Below, piece by piece: positions 52,882 through 63,476 of a stretch of 64,000 nt of DNA. The stretch lies in the NCBI GenBank assembly GCA_963969345.1, contig OZ017766.1:3162001-3226000 (forward strand), read 5' to 3'. The notes under the pieces were generated by a model. It was given only the letters and a program-made list of their open reading frames with translations, was not told where the DNA came from and made no database searches. The stretch's first letter is position 1. The number at the start of each line of letters is the position of its first letter. A program made the translations under genes and the position numbers. Source of the stretch: Turbatrix aceti. Lineage: Eukaryota > Nematoda > Chromadorea > Rhabditida > Panagrolaimidae.

Positions 52882-54579
52882 ACCTATAGAGTCCGAGAAG
52901 CAAAATTATGTGCAGCAAGCTATGCTTTATGAAGCTGTTTTTTCAAAAGATTAAAAAACTAATGGATTTTGCGGAATCCCAATGGCAAACTCGTACGCAA
53001 AAGCGATCATGTCGTTGCATTTAACCCCCTAATTGTTTGCCGTTTTTCGTTGTTGTTTATTTCCTTGATTAATTTTTATATCTGTTGCCACGAAGTCTAA
53101 ATGAGGTACAAAGATGCTTATCCCTACATGAGTTTTTTTTGTATTTTGCTCATCAATTCATACTAAAGCAAAAAATGCAAACGGGGAGGCAAAAAAAAAA
53201 CAAAATTCTAAATGCTTTCGTAAGCACAAGTCTGTAAGCGAATTCGAATATTGTAGAAAGTCGGTTTTGACGTTTTCAGAAATTTATAACAAAATCCTAT
53301 GTTAAACCGACATATTGGTAAAATGTTTGCAGGATAAAATTTATTTTTCTTTTTTTTTGCTTTATGTGCAAATAATCAAAAAAAGGCGACAAGATGAAAC
53401 AACATTTGTTACCGGTAACAGTAATCAAAGATTTTACCGTCCTGCAACAAGTACTACATACAAGATGGTGTAACACAAAATGATGGACTCAAAATTGCTA
53501 AAATTTGTTTTTGCTACTTCTGTTTTTAAAAGTATTTCTGGAACAATAAACCTCAATTTTCAAATTTAAATAGAGCGACAACCATACCAACTGTGTTCAT
53601 ACAAGAAATGTTACAAAATTTTGCAAAAAACAAAACAAAAATACAACGGCTTTGATGTAAAATAATTAGACTGGCATAATTCAAGTCGTGACAAACTACG
53701 ACAACAAGACTGAAAGGCAAACTACATATTTAATAAATAAATAAATAATGTTTGGATTGGCTCTCAGTACAATTTGAGCTGCACAGACTTGAATTATCGA
53801 TGTTTGTTTGAAATTCTTGATATGATACAAAATACAAATTTAAAATAAGATATATTAAAAAAAGAAACCAATATAGCTTTATATATAATTGGAAGTGCTA
53901 GTGCCAAACAAAGCTCGGCTTTGGTAGTAACAGCATACTGTAAACACTGTTTAATTTCTTACAGCCTTTGCGTAGCTGTTAATCCAGCCTTTAGTATGAG
54001 GCTCGACAAATCTTAATATTACATTTTCATTATTCCGGCATATTGCCATAAAATTTTATGATTACACCTGTAGTTGACTTTTAGTTCCGTTTTCAACTTC
54101 AGTTATATATGCTGCATAATAGTTATCAATTAAAAACTTGAATGAAATCAAAAAAACGAAATGTAATTATTTATCATATTTATTTCAAATTCAAATGTAA
54201 TGTGATCAAATTTTTCTGAATGTGAAGATGAGGTATTTCAAATCATTGGCACATGTAAGAGATAGGAGACCTACCATAATCATTGTATTTTGATAATTTA
54301 AATACAGCTTTTCCAGCTGGATAAGCCTTCTCGTATGTTGTATGCCTTTTGTAAGTAAAATTGGCATAGAAAAATAATTTTTGTAGAAGTTTAAAGAATA
54401 TCAACATTTTAAAAGGTTAAAAATATTTAAAATCCATAATTTTAAACTTGTGTTGGAAATATAGTAACCGTATTTTTTTATATTCCATGATCCGCGGGGG
54501 GGTGGAGTCGTTTCTAACGCACGAACATATATGTCTTTGAGGTGGCTTTGCACCGCCTTGAAATGTTCCTATGAAAAAA

Positions 54580-54630
54580 CGCCCGCCCTGGCATGAACGA
54601 CCGCCCTGGCATGAACGACCGCCCTTTCAA
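54580..54630 (+). repeat. 18-bp tandem repeat upstream of secreted-protein gene (left)
   Basis: About 2.8 copies of CGACCGCCCTGGCATGAA (first copy CGCCCG...). It lies about 120-170 bp upstream of the ATG and is GC-rich within AT-rich DNA. A TATA-like TTTAAAA follows at about 54638. The mirror copy is at 59364-59414. Confidence 0.75.
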
Positions 54631-54752
54631 CTCAAGGTTTAAAAAGCGATGCCATTGGTGTAATTGAACCAGTTTGCTGCTGTTGCTGAACACCGAGTGT
54701 TCCTTTCTACTTCTGCGTCTTCTGATTCCCCAATTCGGAATACGTTCGCACA

Positions 54753-55221
54753 ATGTTCGCCGCTTGTCTCTTCGTCATCTTAATCTCTTTTAACCTGGGC
54801 TACGCCAACGTTCACGGCCGTGAACAAGTCCTTCGACTCCGAAAGACTCGAGCTCTTATCCAGCAGATCTGCACTCCTCTGGAAGGTGCTACGCCGTGCT
54901 TCAAATGGACACAATACGACAATACCACCGGTAGGTCCATTGTCATTGCTGTACGGTAGATCAAGCGTCCCATTCTGTTTAGGTTATATTTATCAGATAA
55001 CTGACAACGACATGAATGAACTAACCGTTAATTGCGCCGACGATGTAATCTGCAACCTCGAATATGTTAGAATGAAATTCTGCTGCACCACCGTGCAATG
55101 TCTGGCGCAATGTTACGGGCCACCCTTTGTCTTCAAAGACTTCTCTGAGGTTTTCGAAAAACCTGTACGTACAACGTTACGAATTAAGTACAACTTCGAA
55201 AATGGCTACCTTCGACTTTGA
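54753..55221 (+). CDS. Small eight-cysteine secreted protein, left-arm copy
   Basis: Exons 54753-54930 and 54983-55221 with a 52-bp GT..AG intron give 138 residues. A signal peptide (about residues 1-19, LFVILISFNLGYA) is followed by a basic stretch and then a mature domain with cysteines at 40, 49, 77, 83, 93, 94, 99 and 103, enough for four disulfides. The closing pattern is CC-x4-C-x3-C. The gene is more GC-rich than the arm around it and has an intact frame, intron and upstream TATA-like site, all signs of a maintained gene. Just upstream are three 18-bp repeats and the 15-bp palindrome GAACACCGAGTGTTC (54688-54702). I recognise no family, so the function is unknown; an extracellular role is inferred only from the signal peptide. 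Confidence 0.72.
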
Positions 55222-56240
55222 AGTCTCCGTTTCTCTTATTTTTTTTCATTTTGTGATGTTTTTATAGTAAATTTGTGTTGTGTGTTGTAATAAATATAGT
55301 AATTTAATGTAATGAATGAATAAACACAAACTGACAAATATATACAACTGAGAAGGTAACGGAAATTAATACAAACGAGTTATATACAACTATGGGTCCA
55401 AAACACTACAACGATCATTTATGAGTGTAGTACTAATGGGAATACTATAATAGATGAAAAAGAACAAAGAATCTGTGTAAAATTCCACAATACGTACCGC
55501 ATTTCATTTCACTCACATAAACAATCATTTTCAACAACTCTACTCGCTCTTACCACAAACGAAATGCCGTCTACAGTTAATTCAGCATAAGAAATAAAGT
55601 GTAAATGTAATTCATTTCGAACCAGAAAATAATTTATTAGCGTCACCGTTTAACGGAAATCAGGATTATGACGCTGCAGATGAACAACATGGCAGTTTTG
55701 TAAACTACGGGGGCATTTGGAAGCCTGCTAAAGAATGCCACTGCTTTTGGCTACACTTTGATAATTTTTAAGCATGGCAGTTTTCAAGTGTATTTTTGAA
55801 GTATACATGGCATTAATCCAAATCCGCTATATCTGGGTCTTAGTTTTTTACACAATTCCATCCAGTTTAACATTTCGTTGTTTTGCAGTTTGACTCTACT
55901 GCAAAACAAAAATTATAAAAAGGTATTACAGTAATTTTTCTAGAGTCATTAATGCATTTCCGCACAACTACTTTTTGTATTCTTCACGTCGCCCCCGTAA
56001 GCAATGACTGACATTAACTGAGCACAAAAACTCAAATCGTACACATAAAAAATTTCCGTTTTTACTGAATGTAGGTAACAGAAATCAAAGAATTTTTGTG
56101 GAAAATTTAAAAAGTAAAAATGTGAAAAGCGACTTGGTCGGTTTTGCAAAAACAAGAATTGTATTGTATGACGTAAGAAAATGTTATTTACAATTAATCC
56201 TGTGACTTTTTAATGTTGAAAATGAGGATTTCTTTGCTGT

Positions 56241-56307
56241 CAGGCATGTCAGGGGGCATAAAATTTTTGGCCCCGGCCCCCTCGGCCCTCGACTTATTGG
56301 CCCCGGC
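56241..56307 (+). mobile_element. Truncated hAT-type MITE end at the inner edge of the left arm
   Basis: 67 bp starting with the terminal sequence CAGGCATGTCAG, mirror image of the last 67 bp of the complete MITE at 56885-57276. It breaks off at GGCCCCGGC, where the Hsp70 fragment begins. Confidence 0.75.
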
Positions 56308-56750
56308 GAGCTCGCGGTGGTTGAAGAACTCGGAGAGCAGCTTTTGGACCTTCGGTGGAGCCGCCGACGAGGACGACTTCGTGGATGGAGCCCTTGTCGA
56401 GCTTCGCGTCGCGCAGCGCCTGTTCAACGGGGCCGAGAGTCTTCCTGAACTCGTCGCCGCAGAGCTTCTCGAATCGGGCGCGCGTCAGCCTGGAGTGGAA
56501 GTCGATGCCGTCGCAGAGGGAGTCGATCTCGACGATGGTCTCTGCGGATGAGGAAAGAGTGCGCTTGGCGCATTCGACGGCGGTCCGGAGACGGCGCATG
56601 GCTCGGGGGTTCGTCCTGAGGTCCTTGCCGTACTTGCGCTGGAATTCGCCGGCAGACGAGGCGTCAAAGTCCTCTCCGCCGAGAGATGTGTCGCCGGCGG
56701 TCGCGGGAACCTCGAATATGCCGTTGGCGATTTCGATGTGCTGTTTCTGT
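56308..56750 (-). pseudogene. Hsp70 fragment (nucleotide-binding domain), broken
   Basis: The minus-strand reading gives a piece of cytosolic-type Hsp70, roughly residues 210-360 of the family. Landmarks are [60 protein letters not shown] and [20 protein letters not shown] followed by GGST. A few codons are missing after GGEDFD. An apparent 8-bp deletion after GGST shifts the frame, after which the usual helix continues in another frame to the truncation. Both ends of the gene are absent. The fragment is GC-rich like ordinary genes of this genome but sits in AT-rich DNA at the palindrome centre, so it is a captured, dead piece. Confidence 0.85.
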
Positions 56751-56884
56751 ACCAGCGCTTATTTATTTTTGTCGCAAACGAAAAATTGTATGTTTTTATA
56801 TCCTTCACTGTAAGCTTTGCAAAAATATTCATAAAGCCGCAAGGAAATTTGTAAAATGATTCATGGAAATAAGGCTACAGCATA

Positions 56885-57276
56885 CAGGCATGTCAGAAAG
56901 GGGCCAACGACCCCCGGGGCCGGGGGCGACCCCGGCCCCCGGGGGCAGGGGCCGATAGAGGCAGCCCCCCAAAGCCCCCTCAGGCCCCCCAAAGATTTTT
57001 TTCTTCTTGAAAAACCAAAAACAACATAGTAGGGGTGATCAATTCCGCGGAAGACAATTTAGCGAAAGGAAAGCCCCTAAAGTGCTTATCCAATGAATTA
57101 AAAGTCGCCCAATTGTTATAGAGCATGTTTTGGTATAATTTTTTAAACATTTTTTTGAATATCAAAAAACAATTTTGTGAAGGGGGCATAGGGGGGTCCG
57201 GGGGCCGGGGCCGGGGCCAATAAGTCGAGGGCCGAGGGGGCCGGGGCCAAAAATTTTATGCCCCCTGACATGCCTG
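56885..57276 (+). mobile_element. hAT-type MITE, 392 bp
   Basis: Terminal inverted repeats CAGGCATGTCAG / CTGACATGCCTG are flanked by 8-bp near-duplicates ACAGCATA (56877-56884) and ACAGCAAA (57277-57284). The 8-bp duplication and CA..TG ends fit the hAT superfamily. There is no transposase. Both ends are very G/C-rich (runs of CCCC and GGGG) around an AT-rich middle. The right 67 bp belongs to the right palindrome arm, so the palindrome breaks inside this element. Confidence 0.75.
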
Positions 57277-57527
57277 ACAGCAAAGAAATCCTCATTTTCA
57301 ACATTAAAAAGTCACAGGATTAATTGTAAATAACATTTTCTTACGTCATACAATACAATTCTTGTTTTTGCAAAACCGACCAAGTCGCTTTTCACATTTT
57401 TACTTTTTAAATTTTCCACAAAAATTCTTTGATTTCTGTTACCTACATTCAGTAAAAACGGAAATTTTTTATGTGTACGATTTGAGTTTTTGTGCTCAGT
57501 TAATGTCAGTCATTGCTTACGGGGGCG

Positions 57528-57996
57528 CAAGGCTTTGCATTCCGGTTATATTTTTTGGCGCTTAAATGCCGTTTAAATGCAAATTTGCAAAATAACCGAC
57601 ATTATACGGTCGAATATTGCTGGCCGCTTATATCGCAAAAAATAACCGGGTAGGATATGAAGTTAGAATAAAGTCAAAGAAAATAACCGTCTCAGTTTTG
57701 GACATGTTGCATAAAAATATGAAAATAACCGGGTCATTTTTTTCATTTTCAGTCGAATGTCCCCCTTTTTGGTCCAAATTTGCACGCTTATTTTACGTTT
57801 TTTATGCGGTTCATGATTTAGGGGGACGGTTAAAAAAGTCGAAAATAACCGCAGTATAACCCGGTTATTTTAAGTCGCGGAAAATAACCGGGCCGTATAA
57901 CCCGGTTATTTTCGGGAAATGAAAATAACCGAATAACCGACCCGGTTATTCGTCATTCCGTTCCGCTTCGTTATATAACCGGAATGCAAAGCCTTG
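57528..57996 (+). mobile_element. hAT-type MITE, 469 bp, only in the right arm
   Basis: Perfect 24-bp terminal inverted repeats begin CAAGGCTTTGCATTCCGGTT. The 8-bp target duplication is CGGGGGCG (57520-57527 and 57997-58004). The left arm has the empty site with one CGGGGGCG, which proves the insertion boundaries. The inside is packed with the word AATAACCG and its complement, on both strands. No transposase is encoded. Confidence 0.9.
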
Positions 57997-58772
57997 CGGG
58001 GGCGACGTGAAGAATACAAAAAGTAGTTGTGCGGAAATGCATTAATGACTCTAGAAAAATTACTGTAATACCTTTTTATAATTTTTGTTTTGCAGTAGAG
58101 TCAAACTGCAAAACAACGAAATGTTAAACTGGATGGAATTGTGTAAAAAACTAAGACCCAGATATAGCGGATTTGGATTAATGCCATGTATACTTCAAAA
58201 ATACACTTGAAAACTGCCATGCTTAAAAATTATCAAAGTGTAGCCAAAAGCAGTGGCATTCTTTAGCAGGCTTCCAAATGCCCCCGTAGTTTACAAAACT
58301 GCCATTTTGTTCATCTGCAGCGTCATAATCCTGATTTCCGTTAAACGGTGACGCTAATAAATTATTTTCTGGTTCGAAATGAATTACATTTACACTTTAT
58401 TTCTTATGCTGAATTAACTGTAGACGGCATTTCGTTTGTGGTAAGAGCGAGTAGAGTTGTTGAAAATGATTGTTTATGTGAGTGAAATGAAATGCGGTAC
58501 GTATTGTGGAATTTTACACAGATTCTTTGTTCTTTTTCATCTATTATAGTATTCCCATTAGTACTACACTCATAAATGATCGTTGTAGTGTTTTGGACCC
58601 ATAGTTGTATATAACTCGTTTGTATTAATTTCCGTTACCTTCTCAGTTGTATATATTTGTCAGTTTGTGTTTATTCATTCATTACATTAAATTACTATAT
58701 TTATTACAACACACAACACAAATTTACTATAAAAACATCACAAAATGAAAAAAAATAAGAGAAACGGAGACT

Positions 58773-59241
58773 TCAAAGTCGAAGGTAGCCATTTTCGAAG
58801 TTGTACTTAATTCGTAACGTTGTACGTACAGGTTTTTCGAAAACCTCAGAGAAGTCTTTGAAGACAAAGGGTGGCCCGTAACATTGCGCCAGACATTGCA
58901 CGGTGGTGCAGCAGAATTTCATTCTAACATATTCGAGGTTGCAGATTACATCGTCGGCGCAATTAACGGTTAGTTCATTCATGTCGTTGTCAGTTATCTG
59001 ATAAATATAACCTAAACAGAATGGGACGCTTGATCTACCGTACAGCAATGACAATGGACCTACCGGTGGTATTGTCGTATTGTGTCCATTTGAAGCACGG
59101 CGTAGCACCTTCCAGAGGAGTGCAGATCTGCTGGATAAGAGCTCGAGTCTTTCGGAGTCGAAGGACTTGTTCACGGCCGTGAACGTTGGCGTAGCCCAGG
59201 TTAAAAGAGATTAAGATGACGAAGAGACAAGCGGCGAACAT
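58773..59241 (-). CDS. Small eight-cysteine secreted protein, right-arm copy
   Basis: Exact mirror of the left-arm gene: exons 59241-59064 and 59011-58773 with identical predicted protein. The two copies point toward each other across the palindrome centre. With no difference between them they are either a very recent duplicate or kept alike by gene conversion. Confidence 0.72.
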
Positions 59242-61112
59242 TGTGCGAACGTATTCCGAATTGGGGAATCAGAAGACGCAGAAGTAGAAAGGAACACTCG
59301 GTGTTCAGCAACAGCAGCAAACTGGTTCAATTACACCAATGGCATCGCTTTTTAAACCTTGAGTTGAAAGGGCGGTCGTTCATGCCAGGGCGGTCGTTCA
59401 TGCCAGGGCGGGCGTTTTTTCATAGGAACATTTCAAGGCGGTGCAAAGCCACCTCAAAGACATATATGTTCGTGCGTTAGAAACGACTCCACCCCCCCGC
59501 GGATCATGGAATATAAAAAAATACGGTTACTATATTTCCAACACAAGTTTAAAATTATGGATTTTAAATATTTTTAACCTTTTAAAATGTTGATATTCTT
59601 TAAACTTCTACAAAAATTATTTTTCTATGCCAATTTTACTTACAAAAGGCATACAACATACGAGAAGGCTTATCCAGCTGGAAAAGCTGTATTTAAATTA
59701 TCAAAATACAATGATTATGGTAGGTCTCCTATCTCTTACATGTGCCAATGATTTGAAATACCTCATCTTCACATTCAGAAAAATTTGATCACATTACATT
59801 TGAATTTGAAATAAATATGATAAATAATTACATTTCGTTTTTTTGATTTCATTCAAGTTTTTAATTGATAACTATTATGCAGCATATATAACTGAAGTTG
59901 AAAACGGAACTAAAAGTCAACTACAGGTGTAATCATAAAATTTTATGGCAATATGCCGGAATAATGAAAATGTAATATTAAGATTTGTCGAGCCTCATAC
60001 TAAAGGCTGGATTAACAGCTACGCAAAGGCTGTAAGAAATTAAACAGTGTTTACAGTATGCTGTTACTACCAAAGCCGAGCTTTGTTTGGCACTAGCACT
60101 TCCAATTATATATAAAGCTATATTGGTTTCTTTTTTTAATATATCTTATTTTAAATTTGTATTTTGTATCATATCAAGAATTTCAAACAAACATCGATAA
60201 TTCAAGTCTGTGCAGCTCAAATTGTACTGAGAGCCAATCCAAACATTATTTATTTATTTATTAAATATGTAGTTTGCCTTTCAGTCTTGTTGTCGTAGTT
60301 TGTCACGACTTGAATTATGCCAGTCTAATTATTTTACATCAAAGCCGTTGTATTTTTGTTTTGTTTTTTGCAAAATTTTGTAACATTTCTTGTATGAACA
60401 CAGTTGGTATGGTTGTCGCTCTATTTAAATTTGAAAATTGAGGTTTATTGTTCCAGAAATACTTTTAAAAACAGAAGTAGCAAAAACAAATTTTAGCAAT
60501 TTTGAGTCCATCATTTTGTGTTACACCATCTTGTATGTAGTACTTGTTGCAGGACGGTAAAATCTTTGATTACTGTTACCGGTAACAAATGTTGTTTCAT
60601 CTTGTCGCCTTTTTTTGATTATTTGCACATAAAGCAAAAAAAAAGAAAAATAAATTTTATCCTGCAAACATTTTACCAATATGTCGGTTTAACATAGGAT
60701 TTTGTTATAAATTTCTGAAAACGTCAAAACCGACTTTCTACAATATTCGAATTCGCTTACAGACTTGTGCTTACGAAAGCATTTAGAATTTTGTTTTTTT
60801 TTTGCCTCCCCGTTTGCATTTTTTGCTTTAGTATGAATTGATGAGCAAAATACAAAAAAAACTCATGTAGGGATAAGCATCTTTGTACCTCATTTAGACT
60901 TCGTGGCAACAGATATAAAAATTAATCAAGGAAATAAACAACAACGAAAAACGGCAAACAATTAGGGGGTTAAATGCAACGACATGATCGCTTTTGCGTA
61001 CGAGTTTGCCATTGGGATTCCGCAAAATCCATTAGTTTTTTAATCTTTTGAAAAAACAGCTTCATAAAGCATAGCTTGCTGCACATAATTTTGCTTCTCG
61101 GACTCTATAGGT

Positions 61113-61253
61113 ATGCGGCGAGGTGACCCGCGTGAGTTTTACTACGTAATCGCGCAACCAGCTTGGCACGCCGTCAATCGTAGCTACCTTCGCCACGTCG
61201 TAGTCTTTGGCATCCTAATGGCTATCATGTCGCTTCGAATATCCCTGCCGTAA
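61113..61253 (+). CDS. 46-residue ORF with one hydrophobic helix, right arm
   Basis: Exact mirror of the ORF at 52741-52881, with the same GC-rich patch and upstream CTATAG. Confidence 0.35.
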   Translation: MRRGDPREFYYVIAQPAWHAVNRSYLRHVVVFGILMAIMSLRISLP

Positions 61254-63476
61254 ACCAGCATCTTTTAAAGCTACGTTCTACAACTGATTGCAATTTCTGT
61301 GCTTTCAGTTTTTTAAACAAAATCATGAATTCAGTTTTTATCTATTGAGCTCCGCTCAATAGACATAGCGTCATCAAACTTCATTAACCCTTGATTTATG
61401 GGAAATTGTTATAAAATTGAAAACACCGTTTTTGGTCATTTATCAATCCATAAAGTATTGACAATCGACTTTGCAAGCAAGTAATTGACAAATCGGTAAA
61501 AAAAGCCAAAAGAACAAACAATGATTTGTTGGTGTTACAATGAGCATTTTTTTGTTTTTTGTAGGTGTTACAACAAGTACTGTGTAATGCAAAAAAACCG
61601 CTCTGCTCATTAGACGGGATGACTCACTGAAAAAAAACAGTCATGGATAATGGTGGAAGGATATGGCAAAAAACGCATAGTGGTCGGATAAAATTTAGTC
61701 ATCCGGCATGGGCTACAGGAGATAAACCAACACTCAATTTAGAGGTATCTCAATCGGGCAAAAGAAGCTTATCACTGCTTTTATCTTTGCACAAAAGTAA
61801 GAAAATCCGACATTTTTTACTTTATCTAAAGATCTACAAACTACAACAGCCCTTTGTCGCATAGTGTACAAACGCTTTTATTCATTTCAACGTTACTCAT
61901 GTCAGTGGTATTACAAACCAACGGATGTCTATAATTTTAGACAACAAAACATGCATGCTTTTACCTAGCGTTGCCAAAAATGTAACTCTATTTTAGGATT
62001 ATTTTTTTCGGACAAAGACAAAGCACCTTTTGTGTCTAAATCTTCAATGAAGTGTATTACAGATCTCATGCACAGCAAATGCCGAAGTGAGGCATCTTGA
62101 AAAACGTTTATAAATTTATGGTGTTGTATTAATGACAATCATCACTGTAGGAAAACTCTGTATACTTCTTTGTTTAAACTACGAAAAACAAATGTCAATC
62201 AGAAGCCTTAAGTTTTTTTTGACCAAGATTGAAATCTTACAGGTTAATTAAATTTCTTCACCGTTTGGCGGAAGTAATCAAGATTACGAAGCTGTAGATA
62301 TACTGTTTTGTACTTAGCAGTAGCATTTTAAAATGTCAAAGTATTTTAATACTAAAAAACAACAACAGGTACATTTTTTTGAAACTTGGCAGTATTCTTC
62401 TCTTTTGGCGCACACGTCGTTCTAATCCAAATCCGTATTCAAAATACGGCTTCTATTTTTTTCATCTTGAAATTTGTTGGTTGCTTTTGCAACGTAAAAA
62501 CATAAAATACAGTATTTTTCCAAATTGAAACTTTTTTGAAATGTTTATGCACGAGCTTTCCATATTTTTTATCGTATTTTTCTATTGTGTTGATTTTTTC
62601 AGGAACAAAAATGAACAGGTAAAAAACGATAAAATGCACAATAGTATATACGATAGAAAAATATGAAACCTGGTGCATGAAAATTTTATGTAAAATTAAA
62701 ATTGTTTGTACCGTAGACTCTCGGCTCTGCTATAGTAAAAAAAATAAGTTTTTTGATTTTATCCTCAAGCAGCATCATTGAGTCCAAACGTCGGTTGTTC
62801 GATTTTTGCATGTTCTTTGCTGCCCTTGCTAATGTACCTGGCACATGGCTGCTTTGACGTCGGAATTATTCTGAGCCCTGATACCGTAACTCACCAAAAT
62901 AAACTTCCTATTCAGGTAAGTTAATTAAGAAGTCAGCGGAATTGTCATCAGTTTCTGTGCCAATGCTTTTTTTTCTAAGTAATGCCGCGGCCAAAGGGGC
63001 ACAACGGTAACGTGCGTCAGCACAAAGTTCACGTTCTTTGACGTAATTTCTTTGGCTTAAAACGTTAGCAAGAGCGAGATGAATACAAATGACAAGTAAT
63101 TTAACTTACAAAAAATGCATATAGATGTTACAAAAGAGGCCAACAATATTCCGAAGCCGGTTTTATTGTGTACAGCGTGCGTAGTGTCCTACGAATCAGC
63201 TCTTCGTCAATTCTGAAAGTCCAGAAGTTCCGAAGTACACGATTTGTATTCCTTGGCAGCGTACAAAAATAAAAATTATTTGTCTCATGAATATTGTTGT
63301 TTTCCGACATTTCTATCTTTGACGAAATCAGTTACGCAAAGACTGATATTTTAAAATATCGTACCTGTGCGTGAAGCGCCTTTTGTATCCAATTTTATGC
63401 GTTATCGTTGTTGCCTCCCAGCGTTTCTAGGAAACTGCGTGATGAAGCAGTGGGGGAAATTAAAATTTTTTCACTA

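Larger units (their letters stand above)
50542..56307 (+). repeat. Left arm of a giant inverted repeat
   Basis: 5766 bp whose reverse complement is the right arm. Position x on the left matches 113994 minus x on the right (113517 minus x inside the MITE insertion point). Every small ORF in this arm has an exact mirror at the predicted coordinate, so there are no other indels over 5.7 kb. I found one substitution (55688 C against 58306). The arm is AT-rich, unlike the genes to its left. Its inner end lies inside a truncated hAT-type MITE copy. Confidence 0.93.
57210..63452 (-). repeat. Right arm of a giant inverted repeat
   Basis: 6243 bp, that is the left arm plus exactly 477 bp: a 469-bp MITE and its 8-bp target duplication. 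Similarity continues imperfectly for about 20 bp beyond 63452, up to a TA dinucleotide at 63475-63476 where a Tc1-like terminus begins. Confidence 0.93.

Noticed and set aside
56241..57276. A single Pack-type hAT transposon with long TIRs that captured Hsp70
   Set aside because: The flanking 8 bp on the two sides are inverted (TTTGCTGT and ACAGCAAA), not direct duplicates, because they belong to the palindrome arms. A complete MITE with its own near-duplicate flanks (56885-57276) explains the right part better.
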